Shown: one piece after another, positions 53,925-64,000 of the stretch
Position numbering within the stretch: position 1 is the stretch's first letter
Layout: each line of letters opens with the position of its first letter
Assembly (NCBI GenBank): GCA_028821515.1
Contig: JAPPGA010000029.1
Span: forward strand, 1 to 64,000
Origin: Gammaproteobacteria bacterium
Lineage (GTDB): Bacteria; Pseudomonadota; Gammaproteobacteria; Pseudomonadales; Azotimanducaceae
DNA: 64,000 bases
Reading direction: 5' to 3'
Notes under the pieces: model-generated
What the model was told of the DNA's origin: nothing
Databases searched by the model: none
The model's input: the letters and a program-made list of their open reading frames with translations, nothing else
Made by a program: the position numbers and the translations under genes

Positions 53925-55355
53925 TTGGAGTCTATCCTCCCCGTTGTATTGGCAGGCGGATCGGGAACCCGGCTGTGGCCCCTTTCGCGCGGGTGCTTCC
54001 CCAAGCACTTCCTGTCCCTGACCAGCGACCGCTCGATGTTGCAGGAAACGCTGCTGCGGGTGGCACGCCTCGACGCCATGCCACCCTACATCGTCTGCAA
54101 CGAGGAACATCGGTTCCTCGTCGCCGAACACTGCCGCGAGATCGCCCGGCCATGTGGCGCCATCCTGCTGGAGAGCGTGGCGTGCGGCACGGCGCCCGCG
54201 GCGGGGCTGGCAGCGTGTCACGCGCGTGAGCGCGGCCTGGACCCGGTGCTGCTGATCGTGCCTTCGGATCACCACATTGAACTCCCGGACGCCTTCTGCG
54301 CCACCGTGCGATCCGGGCTGGATGCTGCCGGCTCGGGGCAACTCGTGGCGTTCGGCGTCCAGCCATCGAGTCCGGACACGGGTTACGGCTATATCCGGGC
54401 GGGTGAATCGCTGGATGGCGGACTACGTCGAGTGGCCCAGTTTTTTGAGAAACCTGACTCGGCGACCGCGGTGGCATACGTGGAGTCGGGCGACTTCTAC
54501 TGGAACAGCGGCATATTCCTCTGCAGGGCGAGCACCTACCTGGAGCAACTGGGCCGGTACCAACCCGAGATGCTCGCGTCCTGCCAGGCGGCGGTGGCCT
54601 CCGGGTCCGACCACCAGGATTTTTTCCGCCCGGGTCCCGAATTCGCGGATTCGCCGAACGATTCGATCGACTACGGCATCATGGAGAAGACGGAATCCGC
54701 CGTGATGCTGCCGCTCGATGTCGGGTGGTCCGATGTCGGGTCCTGGTCGGCGCTGCACGGACTCCGGGCGCGCAACGAGGACAACAATGCCATCGCGGGC
54801 GACGTCATCACCCTCGACACCAAGAACTCTCTCGTGCAGGCGGACAAGCGGCTCGTGGTGACCGTGGGCGTGGACGGCCTCATGGTCGTGGATACCGCCG
54901 ACGCCGTATTGATCGCGGGAGAAGGCCACACCCAGAAGGTCAAGGAAGTGGTCGGGCGCATCAAGGACCTGGACTATACGCAATACGATGCGCATACCCG
55001 CGTCAATCGGCCCTGGGGAAGCTACGAAGTGGTCGAGGCGGGCGAGCACTACCAGGTCAAGAAGATATCGGTGAATCCGGGCGCCCGGCTGTCGCTGCAG
55101 GCGCACCAGCACCGATCGGAGCATTGGATCGTCGTGCGCGGCACGGCCGAGGTGACCCGCGGGGATGCCACCCTGACCCTTTCGGCGAACGAATCGACCT
55201 ATATTCCCCTGGGCAGCAGGCATCGGATCAGCAATCCGGGTACCGTGCCGATGGAACTGATCGAAGTGCAGGTGGGCGACTACCTTGGAGAGGACGACAT
55301 CGTCCGGTTCGACGACGACTATGAGCGCGCCGATGAAGAGTCCGACCCCTCCTGA
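53925..55355 (+). CDS. manC: Mannose-1-phosphate guanylyltransferase/mannose-6-phosphate isomerase
   Basis: The start is TTG at 53925 with an AGGGAG site seven bases upstream. The 476-residue bifunctional enzyme has the nucleotidyltransferase motif LAGGSGTRLWPLSR, VPSDHHI and the C-terminal type II PMI cupin (RPWGSYEVVEAGEHYQVKKI, LQAHQHRSEHW). It makes GDP-mannose for the polysaccharide encoded around it. In this type of enzyme, the same protein also isomerises fructose-6-phosphate. The gene is divergent from the GT4 genes. Confidence 0.93.
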   Translation: MESILPVVLAGGSGTRLWPLSRGCFPKHFLSLTSDRSMLQETLLRVARLDAMPPYIVCNEEHRFLVAEHCREIARPCGAILLESVACGTAPAAGLAACHARERGLDPVLLIVPSDHHIELPDAFCATVRSGLDAAGSGQLVAFGVQPSSPDTGYGYIRAGESLDGGLRRVAQFFEKPDSATAVAYVESGDFYWNSGIFLCRASTYLEQLGRYQPEMLASCQAAVASGSDHQDFFRPGPEFADSPNDSIDYGIMEKTESAVMLPLDVGWSDVGSWSALHGLRARNEDNNAIAGDVITLDTKNSLVQADKRLVVTVGVDGLMVVDTADAVLIAGEGHTQKVKEVVGRIKDLDYTQYDAHTRVNRPWGSYEVVEAGEHYQVKKISVNPGARLSLQAHQHRSEHWIVVRGTAEVTRGDATLTLSANESTYIPLGSRHRISNPGTVPMELIEVQVGDYLGEDDIVRFDDDYERADEESDPS

Positions 55356-55479
55356 GGCCAGGCGGCAACGCTTGCGTGGAGTGTCCCGCGATCCCGGTTA
55401 CGCCCGCCGCCATGGGTGCCTTGCGGGCAGGCATGGCACCCGCGTGAACGGCAACAAGTAAAGCCTTACGGGTCACGGC

Positions 55480-56514
55480 ATGACGCGCACGCGGGATCTT
55501 GTCCTCGTCACGGGGGCGGGCGGTTACATCGGCACGACGCTGGTGCCCATGCTGCTCCAGGAAGGCTACCGGGTCCGCGCCGTGGACCGGTTCTTCTTCG
55601 GTCGGGAACTGTTGGCGGATCAGGCGGGTCTCGAAGTTATCGTCGAGGATACGCGCAAGCTGACGCCAGATCACATGGCGGGCGTGGATGCGGTCATCGA
55701 CCTGGCCGCCATTTCCAACGACCCCTCCGGCGAACTGTTCCAGGACGCGACGCTCGCCATCAACCATCGCGCGCGGGTGCGCACGGCGGGCCTCGCAAAA
55801 GGGGCCGGGGCACGGCGCTATGTCCTGCCGTCCTCATGCAGCATCTACGGGGCACAGGACGGGGGTGTCATCGCCGACGAAAGGAATCCCACGAACCCCC
55901 TCACGACCTATGCGCGGGCCAACGAACTGGCCGAACTCGGGGTGTTGCCGCTTGCGGACGAGTCCTTTTGCGTTGTCGTGGTACGGCAGGCGACTGTGTA
56001 CGGCCTGTCGCCGCGCATGCGTTTCGACCTGGCGGTCAACGGCATGACCTACGGCGCCTGGAAGACCGGCAAGCTGCCGCTGATGCGGGACGGCACGCAG
56101 TGGCGTCCGATGGTCCATGTGCGCGATACGGCGCGCGCGTTGATGTTCATGCTGGAAGCCGACGCGGCGACGGTGAACGGCGAGATCTACAACGTCGGCT
56201 CCGCGTCGAACAGCTACCAGATCCGCGCCCTTGGCGAAGCGGTCGCGGCGTGCGTGCCGGGGAACGTGGAGATAGAGTGGTACGGGGACCCGGATCGCCG
56301 CAGCTATCGCGTCGCTTTCGACAAGATCGAGTCGTTGGGCTATCGCGCGGAGAAAACGGCGGAAGACGGTGTCGCCGAGATCTGCGAAGCGCTGGATGCC
56401 GGTCGGATCGACCGGACGGTCCAGACCATCACGCTTGACTGGTACAAGGAACTGCTGCATTGGCAGACGGTCTTGCGCGATGTCGAAATGTACGGCGGAA
56501 TCGTTGATATTTGA
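55480..56514 (+). CDS. NAD-dependent epimerase/dehydratase (extended SDR)
   Basis: The 344-residue protein has the NAD motif GAGGYIGTTLVP, LPSSCSIYG (Ser/Tyr region), and TTYARANELAEL, where the usual YxxxK catalytic Lys is Asn. YAxxN is seen in a subgroup of sugar SDRs, so this need not be a defect, but a classical dehydrogenase reaction would not be expected. The sugar substrate is unknown. It is between manC and rmlA. Confidence 0.8.
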   Translation: MTRTRDLVLVTGAGGYIGTTLVPMLLQEGYRVRAVDRFFFGRELLADQAGLEVIVEDTRKLTPDHMAGVDAVIDLAAISNDPSGELFQDATLAINHRARVRTAGLAKGAGARRYVLPSSCSIYGAQDGGVIADERNPTNPLTTYARANELAELGVLPLADESFCVVVVRQATVYGLSPRMRFDLAVNGMTYGAWKTGKLPLMRDGTQWRPMVHVRDTARALMFMLEADAATVNGEIYNVGSASNSYQIRALGEAVAACVPGNVEIEWYGDPDRRSYRVAFDKIESLGYRAEKTAEDGVAEICEALDAGRIDRTVQTITLDWYKELLHWQTVLRDVEMYGGIVDI

Positions 56515-56588
56515 CGCTTGGCGCCGGTGGGCCGATCTCCTTGGAGTGACGTCCGCATGCAAGAGTTGACGAGACCGGGAAGCACCGC

Positions 56589-57455
56589 ATGAAGGGCATC
56601 ATTCTCGCAGGGGGCGCAGGGACGCGGCTGTATCCCCTCACGCTGACGTTATCGAAGCAACTGCTGCCCGTGTACAACAAGCCGATGGTCTTCTACCCCT
56701 TGAGCGTCCTCATGCTGGCGGGGATCCGGGAGATTCTCATCATCTCCTCGCCCGAGCATCTCGAGAGTTACAGGAACCTGCTGGGCGACGGCAGCCGGCT
56801 GGGCATGCGGCTCGGCTACGCGCCCCAACCGAAACCGGATGGGCTGGCCCAGGCGTTCCTGATAGGCAGGGATTTCATCGGCGGCGATGCCTGCGCGCTG
56901 GCACTCGGCGACAACATATTCTTCGGCAACGGGCTGACGGAAAGACTGCGCGCGGCGGCTTTGCGCCCGCGGGGCGCCACGGTGTTTGGCTATCGCGTGC
57001 CGGACCCGGAGCGCTACGGGGTGGTGGCATTCGACGAGGAGGGGCGGGCGACCTCGATCGAGGAGAAACCCGCGCATCCGCAGTCCGATTGGGCAGTGAC
57101 GGGGCTCTATTTCTACGACGCCGATGTCGTCGATATCGCCGCAAGCGTGAAACCGAGTGGGCGGGGCGAACTCGAGATCAGTGACGTCAACCGCCACTAC
57201 CTCGAGCGTGGGGACCTTCATGTCGAGTGTCTTGGGCGGGGATTCACCTGGTTCGATGCGGGCACCCACGACAGCCTGGTGGAGGCTTCGACCTTCGTGC
57301 AGACGCTGGAGAGCCGGCACGGCGAGCGTATAGCGGTGCTGGAGGAAGTCGCGTTCATCAACGGTTGGATCAGCCGCCGGGAACTCGAGGCGCTCGGACG
57401 AGCCCTGCCCGCCAGTTCTTATGGAGAGTACCTGCTGCGGCTGGCGCAAGGCTGA
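56589..57455 (+). CDS. rmlA: Glucose-1-phosphate thymidylyltransferase
   Basis: The 288-residue protein has [36 protein letters not shown] and [17 protein letters not shown], all typical of RmlA. It makes dTDP-glucose, the first step to dTDP-rhamnose and related sugars. The rest of the rml pathway is outside this window or absent. It is followed closely by a GT2 gene. Confidence 0.93.
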   Translation: MKGIILAGGAGTRLYPLTLTLSKQLLPVYNKPMVFYPLSVLMLAGIREILIISSPEHLESYRNLLGDGSRLGMRLGYAPQPKPDGLAQAFLIGRDFIGGDACALALGDNIFFGNGLTERLRAAALRPRGATVFGYRVPDPERYGVVAFDEEGRATSIEEKPAHPQSDWAVTGLYFYDADVVDIAASVKPSGRGELEISDVNRHYLERGDLHVECLGRGFTWFDAGTHDSLVEASTFVQTLESRHGERIAVLEEVAFINGWISRRELEALGRALPASSYGEYLLRLAQG

Positions 57456-57462
57456 GAGCGTT

Positions 57463-59196
57463 GTGCTGCCAGCGATGAATCGCCATCGCCGCCGGCTATT
57501 GCGGTTCCTGCGCGTCGTGCGGGACCTGCCCGGATCCTGGCTTGCTCGCCGGGGAGCAAGAGGACTTCTGCGCGCCCTGGTGCGGGCGGGCGGATTACGC
57601 CGGGCCTACGGGGTTCTGATCGACTACACGTCGCTGTACCCGGGAGAGCAGGCCCGGCGCTACCGCCGATGGATCGATGCCACGGAGGCAGGGAGCGGCG
57701 GCCAACCAGTCAGGGTGGTGGTGGCTGTCAGTTTTCGCGGACTCGATGACGAGCAGTTCGGGTCCATTTTCGCAAATCTGATAGAGACCACGCCGTGCGC
57801 CAGGGTGTTCGTCGATGTCGACCCCGAGCGTCACGACTCGCTGGGTGAGCTTCGCGCGCACGGCGTCGATGCCCATCCGATGGCAGGCGAGTGCCGATTA
57901 CCGGCCGACGCACTGGGCGTCGTCCTTCCGGGCCGCGCCTGCTGCTTGCACCCCAACAGTCTGGCTGCCATCACGCGGGCGCTCGATGCAGGTGCGGACC
58001 TGGTCTACGGCGACTCGGATCAGATCGACGCGGAAGGAAATCGCCAGCTTCCCTACTTCAAGCCCGACTATTCGCCGGACCTGCTGTTTCACCAGGACTA
58101 CATGTCCGACTGCGTGGGCATATCGTGCCGGATCTGGGACGGGACCTGGCGCTTCGACAATCCCTACGCAAGCGTGCTTCGCTCGGTGGAAGCCGCGAGC
58201 TGCGTCGAACACCTGCCCGCGATACTCAGCCATGCACTGGCCGGCGCGGTACGCACGCCACCGGCGCCGCCGGATTGCCTGGAACCGCTCCTGCAGCGTC
58301 GCTACGGTTCCAGCGCACGCGTCGAGGCAACGCCTTCGGGTTGGCGCTGCCGCTTCGGCAACGGTGCCCGGGCGCATGTCTCGGTCGTTATCCCGACGCG
58401 GGATCGCATCGACCTGCTGGCACCGTGCGTGGACAGCCTCTACGCGACGAACGCCGGGAGCGGATTCGAAATCATCGTCGTGGACAACGGGTCCCGGGAG
58501 CCGGAAACGCACGAGTGGCTTGGGCGCATGGAACGCGATCGCGGGGACTTCCGTACATTGACCGCCGACATCGAGTTCAACTGGTCAAGGCTCAATAACC
58601 TTGCCATGGCCGATGCCGCAGGCGACGTGTTCGTGTTTCTGAACAACGACACCGTGTCGATGACCGACGGATGGCTTGCGCGCATCGCCGAGTACGCAAG
58701 CCGGGAGGACGTGGGTGTTGTCGGGGCGCTGCTCTTGTTCGGCGACGGAACGATTCAACATGCGGGCGTGGTGGTCGGTTACGGTGGACGTGCGGGCCAC
58801 GTCTACAGCGGCGTCCGTCCGGAAGACGCGAGCGGCGCGTTTGTTCCGCCAACGGTTCCGCGCAACGTGGCGACGGTAACCGGGGCATGTCTTGCCGTTA
58901 GCCGCAACGTGGTGGAAACCATAGGCGTTTTCAACGAGGACTACCGGATCGTGGGCAACGACACCGAATTCTGCCTGCGCGCGCACCTTGCGGGACTGCA
59001 CAACGTCTACCTGCCGGAAATCGTCCTGCTGCACCACGAGTCGCAGTCGCGGGGCCGTTCGGATCCGCAGTCGGACAACGAGCGGCTGGAACGCTTTATC
59101 GCCAAGCACCTGCCACGCGATCCGTACTACAACCCGAACCTGACGCTGTCTTCGCTGCATCCAGGCCTGTCGGTCGAAGTGACGTCCGGCACATAG
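57463..59196 (+). CDS. Glycosyltransferase family 2, two-domain
   Basis: The start is uncertain: GTG at 57463 (577 residues) or ATG at 57475. The N-terminal part has a first GT-like domain with the DSD motif in VYGDSDQIDAEGN. The C-terminal part is a full GT-A domain with VVIPTRDRIDLLAPCVDSLY, FLNNDTVSMTDGWL and ALLLFGDGTIQHAGV, typical of large rhamnosyl/galactosyl-type polysaccharide transferases. It is the last gene of the polysaccharide cluster on this strand. Confidence 0.87.
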   Translation: MLPAMNRHRRRLLRFLRVVRDLPGSWLARRGARGLLRALVRAGGLRRAYGVLIDYTSLYPGEQARRYRRWIDATEAGSGGQPVRVVVAVSFRGLDDEQFGSIFANLIETTPCARVFVDVDPERHDSLGELRAHGVDAHPMAGECRLPADALGVVLPGRACCLHPNSLAAITRALDAGADLVYGDSDQIDAEGNRQLPYFKPDYSPDLLFHQDYMSDCVGISCRIWDGTWRFDNPYASVLRSVEAASCVEHLPAILSHALAGAVRTPPAPPDCLEPLLQRRYGSSARVEATPSGWRCRFGNGARAHVSVVIPTRDRIDLLAPCVDSLYATNAGSGFEIIVVDNGSREPETHEWLGRMERDRGDFRTLTADIEFNWSRLNNLAMADAAGDVFVFLNNDTVSMTDGWLARIAEYASREDVGVVGALLLFGDGTIQHAGVVVGYGGRAGHVYSGVRPEDASGAFVPPTVPRNVATVTGACLAVSRNVVETIGVFNEDYRIVGNDTEFCLRAHLAGLHNVYLPEIVLLHHESQSRGRSDPQSDNERLERFIAKHLPRDPYYNPNLTLSSLHPGLSVEVTSGT

Positions 59197-59247
59197 CCGG
59201 GACGTGCCCAATGGTCGCTTCGAGGACCGTGGCTTTCGCGGGCCGGC

Positions 59248-59765
59248 TCAGGCGGGACGGAACTCGGCGTCGAGGTCGCGGTCGTCGCAGAAATAGAAGA
59301 AGGCGTCCCGCAGCTCGGCGATGCGCACGGTGGGCGGCACCTCTATCTCCATGACCATGGAGAACAGCGGCGTCCCCGTATGCGGCGCCCGCTCGGTCAC
59401 GGTGTCGAGGTTGTGTATGTTGATGCTGCGGGAAGAGAAGAAGCTCGCCACGGCGTACACGATTCCGGGATGGTCCATCGCCGTGACGCTCACCGTATAA
59501 GGCAGGCATCCCTCGACCCCTTCGCGATCGCTGGTGCGGCGGAACAGGTACGCGAGGCCGTTGGCCTCGGCGAGCTGGGCGAGTTTCTCCTCGAGGCGGG
59601 AGAGCGCCAGGCCTCCGCCCGACACGCTCATCAGCACCGCGAATTCGCCCCCGAGCACCGTCATGCGGCTGTCCTCGATGGACAACTTGAGATCGTGTGC
59701 CAGCTTGGCGAGATCGTTGACGAGCCCGGGCCGGTCACGGCCGATGGTAGTGACGACGGCGCGCG

Positions 59766-59769
<4 letters not shown>
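59248..59769 (-). CDS. ACT-domain regulatory protein (GcvR-like)
   Basis: The start is a GTG at 59769 overlapping the glyQS stop by four bases (GTGA). The 173-residue protein has two ACT domains ([22 protein letters not shown] and [19 protein letters not shown]). GcvR-type proteins bind glycine and control the glycine-cleavage genes. Coupling to glycyl-tRNA synthetase suggests glycine sensing; binding is inferred. Confidence 0.8.
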
Positions 59770-61121
<1,352 letters not shown>

Positions 61122-61280
61122 TTTCTGATCCGGGTTTCGTCGCGAGTTTGAGGCGGCGGCACTATACCGCAATGTCGTGTCCCCGGGAGGGCCGCGGCGC
61201 GGGGCGACGGGTTCAGGGCGAAGGCTGGTTGCGGACGGGATGCTTCCGGTGTACCCCTGCTCACACCCGGCTGACCAGCG

Positions 61281-62069
61281 TCAAAGCCGACTCAGATAGG
61301 AATCCGGGTGGCTGAGAAATGCCCGGGTTATCGCTACGTGCTCGACATCGTCCCATGCGATCGGCCGTGGCGGCGAAACGTCCATGTCCAGGATAACCGC
61401 CCCCCGGAGCGCCATCAGGATGGGCGAATGCGTTGCGATGAGGAACTGGGAGCCCTCCGACACGGCATCGCGAATCATGGCGATCAGCGCGATTTGGTTC
61501 GTGGGCGACAGCGGCCCCTCGGGCTCGTCGAGCAGGTACAGTCCGGGCGCCGTCAGTCGCGCCTGGAACAGTGCAAGAAAGAGCTCGCCGTGTGACCGGG
61601 CGAATGGATCTTCCCCATAGCGCTCGGCGAAGGCCCGCACCTGGGCCCGGGCCATGCCGACGGCGCGGTCGCGGCCCGACCCTTCCGGTAGCGTTTGCTC
61701 GAAGTGCCGCGCGAGATCGCCGTGCTCTTCGGCGTTGCGGCGGATCGACTGTAGGAAGCCAGTGACGTCGTCGGCGCGGAAGTAGAACCCCCGCCACCCC
61801 GCGCCTTGCCGCACGAATCGGAATCCCGCCGCCGCTTCGCGCGCCACCTCCATCAGGGGGTGCGTTTCTATGCTCCGTTGCGTCAGCCCGGGCAGGCGCA
61901 GCGCGGCGGCGACGATCTCGAGCAGTGTCGACTTGCCGCAGCCGTTCTCGCCGACGAGAAAGGTGATCGGGGCGTCGAGGGACAACGTATCGAAGTCTCG
62001 GAATAGTGGTAGGGAAAACGGAAATTCTCCGTTGTCCTTGACCATTCGGATTTCGCGCAGGAAACGCAT
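61281..62069 (-). CDS. AAA-family ATPase (SMC/OLD-like, small)
   Basis: The 262-residue protein has Walker A VGENGCGKSTLLE, the Walker B region GLYLLDEPEGPLSP and the His switch IATHSPILMAL. Its size and lack of coiled coil resemble small stand-alone ABC-like ATPases (AAA_15/AAA_21 type) with unknown function. It is in no operon with recognisable defence genes. It could be DNA-linked, but no direct evidence supports that. Confidence 0.78.
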   Translation of the reverse strand: MRFLREIRMVKDNGEFPFSLPLFRDFDTLSLDAPITFLVGENGCGKSTLLEIVAAALRLPGLTQRSIETHPLMEVAREAAAGFRFVRQGAGWRGFYFRADDVTGFLQSIRRNAEEHGDLARHFEQTLPEGSGRDRAVGMARAQVRAFAERYGEDPFARSHGELFLALFQARLTAPGLYLLDEPEGPLSPTNQIALIAMIRDAVSEGSQFLIATHSPILMALRGAVILDMDVSPPRPIAWDDVEHVAITRAFLSHPDSYLSRL

Positions 62070-62152
62070 GCCGGCGCTAGCAGATCCGCACGGCGCTAAC
62101 CCGCAAGTTGTATCGGGGGCCGGATGATCGCGGAACTAGGATCCCTTTCCCG

Positions 62153-63106
62153 TCAATGAAGCCTGTCAAATACAAACCGCAATCCCCGGTTCAGCGTAGT
62201 GCCGACACCCGACTGATGCGTTTCTCCTTCAAAAACATGTGAGTTGAGTCTGATTCGCGGGTAACTCCTGCTCCTTAGCAAGGACTCCATTCTGTTGACG
62301 TTTTCGATGGATCTGAAGATCCCATCAGGATCTTCAAGTGCGTCGAGCTCGTTTGCTGACAGAAATACACGCTTGGTCAGATCCCGATTCTGGTTGGCAT
62401 ATTTCGCTTCATATCGAAAGCAGACACCATCGTCATACCAGATGGAAGGACTGCCTATGACGTATCGATCGAATGCCTCGGGGTGATTGAAGAGAACATA
62501 CAGGCCAAAGAGCCCACCAAACGAATAACCGAGGAGCGTCTCGTCAACACGGTCAGTTCTGTATCGACTGTTTATCAGTGGTTTGAGCTCCTGCTGCACG
62601 AAACGAAGGAATTTTCCGGCGCCACCGGGATCAATATGCGCCGGCAATGGAAAGTAAGGATCACTGCGAGCTTCCTTGACATAGTCATTGTCCAGAGTCG
62701 GCGTGAGGTCGCGGGTACGAAGCGCCATGACGGGAGATCCCTCTGGATATCCAATACCGACCAGAATGACTTCGGGCAACTCACCGGTCAGCCGCAACAG
62801 GTGGATATTGCCAGCCACTGTTGGGAAGAAGTCGGTGCTATCAGTCAAATACACTACCGGATAGTGCTTTTTTCCGTGTGCGTACGAGAACGGCAGGAGG
62901 ATATCGATCCGGTATTCGCCACCCACTGTTTCCGAATGCACGATAAGTCGTTGCGTGCCTTCGATGACAACAGGCGAATCCTTCTCTTTCACAATCGCTT
63001 TCCCTGTTTCTGAATAGAGGTTGCAGGCCGGCAGACAGGACAGGATCACCAGGTACCAACGGCCTGACACCAGGCATGTGCCGAGGAGTTTTCCGATCCG
63101 GCTCAA
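62153..63106 (-). CDS. Lipoprotein alpha/beta-hydrolase esterase (IroE-like)
   Basis: The 317-residue protein has a signal segment ending in a lipobox LPAC (Cys28). It has a hydrolase fold with LPFSYAHGKKHYPVVYLTDS and the nucleophile elbow GYSFGG, and a late ETHQS His region. It resembles IroE/Fes-type siderophore or carbohydrate esterases (DUF2974/esterase D). Base composition is lower in GC than neighbours by eye, pointing to transfer. Substrate unknown. Confidence 0.8.
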   Translation of the reverse strand: MSRIGKLLGTCLVSGRWYLVILSCLPACNLYSETGKAIVKEKDSPVVIEGTQRLIVHSETVGGEYRIDILLPFSYAHGKKHYPVVYLTDSTDFFPTVAGNIHLLRLTGELPEVILVGIGYPEGSPVMALRTRDLTPTLDNDYVKEARSDPYFPLPAHIDPGGAGKFLRFVQQELKPLINSRYRTDRVDETLLGYSFGGLFGLYVLFNHPEAFDRYVIGSPSIWYDDGVCFRYEAKYANQNRDLTKRVFLSANELDALEDPDGIFRSIENVNRMESLLRSRSYPRIRLNSHVFEGETHQSGVGTTLNRGLRFVFDRLH

Positions 63107-63128
63107 CTGCGGTCCTTCCGCACCCCGA

Positions 63129-63614
63129 TCAGAAGTGCAGCAGATGCGGTTCGAGCGAATCCAGGTCTACGACGCCGACGGCGTTGAGCCCCACCATGTG
63201 CCCCGCGCACTCACCGGGATTGAAGATGAGTTGGTGCGCCTTCCGCTCCATGCGCAGCATGTGGGTGTGGCCATGGAGGGCGAGATCGTGCTCCGGGCTC
63301 AGTGCCCCCTGGAGTTCGCGCGGGTCGTGGACCACGACGATACGCCGTTTGGACCACACGACTTCGAGCGGCGGATCCTGGAAGTGAAAGCCGGACTCCC
63401 TCGCGGCGGCGATGAGTTCGTCGCGCTCCTGGTCGTTGTTGCCGAACACGCCGTAGAGCGGGGCATCAAGAGAGGCGAATACGCCAAGGGTCCTGGCCTG
63501 CGTGATATCGCCCGTATGCACGACCGCATCGACGCCCGCGTCATTGAACAGCTTCACGATGCGGTGGCAGTTCTTCAGGTTGTTGTGGGTGTCGCTGACG
63601 ACGCCGATGCGCAT
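63129..63614 (-). CDS. YfcE-type metallophosphoesterase
   Basis: From the ATG at 63614 the protein has 161 residues. Metal-binding motifs are VVSDTHNN, HTGDIT, GNNDQ and LHGHTHM, in the MJ0936/YfcE-type phosphodiesterase order. It would hydrolyse cyclic or bis-nucleotide phosphodiesters; the substrate is not fixed by sequence. It ends just before the lipoprotein esterase start. Confidence 0.9.
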   Translation of the reverse strand: MRIGVVSDTHNNLKNCHRIVKLFNDAGVDAVVHTGDITQARTLGVFASLDAPLYGVFGNNDQERDELIAAARESGFHFQDPPLEVVWSKRRIVVVHDPRELQGALSPEHDLALHGHTHMLRMERKAHQLIFNPGECAGHMVGLNAVGVVDLDSLEPHLLHF

Positions 63615-63648
63615 GCGTCTGGATGGGGCTCGATTCTCCACCGGCGCC

Positions 63649-64000
63649 TTACGCGACCCGTTCCAGAATGTGGATGCCGCAGGCGCTGCCGAGCCCGATC
63701 ACGTGGGTCATCCCGAGCCGTGCGCCTTCCACCTGCCGCTTGCCCGCTTCGCCGCGCAGGTGGGTGGACACCTCGTAGATGTTGGCAATGCCAGTGGCGC
63801 CCAGGGGATGGCCTTTCGACAGCAGGCCGCCGGACACGTTGACCGGGATCCTGCCTCCCAGCTCGACCTCGCCCTCGTCGATCAGCCGGCCCGCTTCGCC
63901 ATCGGCGCACAGCCCGAGGTTCTCGTAGTGCAGGATTTCCGCGGTCGCGAAACAGTCGTGGAGTTCGACCAGGTCGATGTCGTCGGGACCGGCGCCGGCC
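63649..64000 (-). CDS. Thiolase (acetyl-CoA acetyltransferase/SCP-x type), 3' part only
   Basis: The frame reads off the right edge of the window, so only about 117 C-terminal residues are seen. [15 protein letters not shown] and [11 protein letters not shown] hold the catalytic His and C-terminal Cys of thiolases. [19 protein letters not shown] suggests the SCP-x/lipid-transfer subgroup. The reaction is thiolytic cleavage or condensation of acyl-CoA. It fits the lipid-metabolism genes nearby. Confidence 0.85.
   Translation of the reverse strand, partial: AGAGPDDIDLVELHDCFATAEILHYENLGLCADGEAGRLIDEGEVELGGRIPVNVSGGLLSKGHPLGATGIANIYEVSTHLRGEAGKRQVEGARLGMTHVIGLGSACGIHILERVA

Noticed and set aside
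61281-62069. A defence role for the small AAA ATPase
   Set aside because: The motifs are general and no effector-like gene is next to it.

Overview
The window is about 64 kb of dense, high-GC bacterial chromosome. The glycolate oxidase glcDEF cluster, outer-membrane TonB-dependent receptor, pspC, and FadD, phosphotransferase and LLM lipid-type enzymes point to a Pseudomonadota member, probably a marine or host-associated gammaproteobacterium. This is inference: no rRNA or tRNA gene was seen to anchor taxonomy, and the dimeric-type glycyl-tRNA synthetase would be unusual for a typical gammaproteobacterium.

Layout: (1) 1-760, a HEPN-domain protein. (2) 780-10809, an alginate-use operon: TonB receptor, FCD-type GntR regulator, PL6 alginate lyase, hexuronate-type MFS transporter and PL17 oligoalginate lyase, with two candidate FCD operators before the receptor. 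(3) 10898-27311, an accessory region built as a broken tandem duplication. The left unit (10898-13269) holds relics of a defence island, then mtnA, a ribbon-helix-helix gene and bioF, with mtnA and bioF damaged. The right unit (13270-26966) holds the intact island, then intact mtnA and RHH genes; the intact bioF runs on to 27311. The join is a truncated bioF fused directly to the 3' end of a HEPN gene. (4) 27380-30748, a SIR2-HerA defence pair with a KTSC-domain gene. (5) 31291-38657, metabolic genes including two LLM (F420/flavin-type) oxidoreductases and thiol-redox proteins. (6) 38654-45118, glcDEF, a TlpA-like protein and dihydroorotase. (7) 45366-49456, small genes, two acyl-CoA ligases and a Ddn-like F420 enzyme. 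(8) 49629-50265, a PspC mini-operon with a sigma-54-like promoter. (9) 50412-59196, a surface-polysaccharide cluster. (10) 59248-64000, glyQS with an ACT-domain gene, an ATPase, a lipoprotein esterase, a phosphodiesterase and the end of a thiolase gene.

The most unusual part is 13403-23378, a compact minus-strand operon. In transcription order it encodes a CARF-like/sigma-54 activator, an HsdR with a LexA/S24-type peptidase domain inserted before its nuclease domain, HsdM, HsdS, a DUF3696-type AAA ATPase and a protein with a PLD-like HxR motif. I read it as a type I restriction system with two built-in switches, one transcriptional and one proteolytic, and an added ATPase-effector pair. An ImmA/IrrE-type protease lies just upstream. 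The domains are visible in the sequence; the way they would work together is inference.

No transposase, integrase, CRISPR array, tRNA or rRNA gene was recognised. Statements about base composition are by eye.
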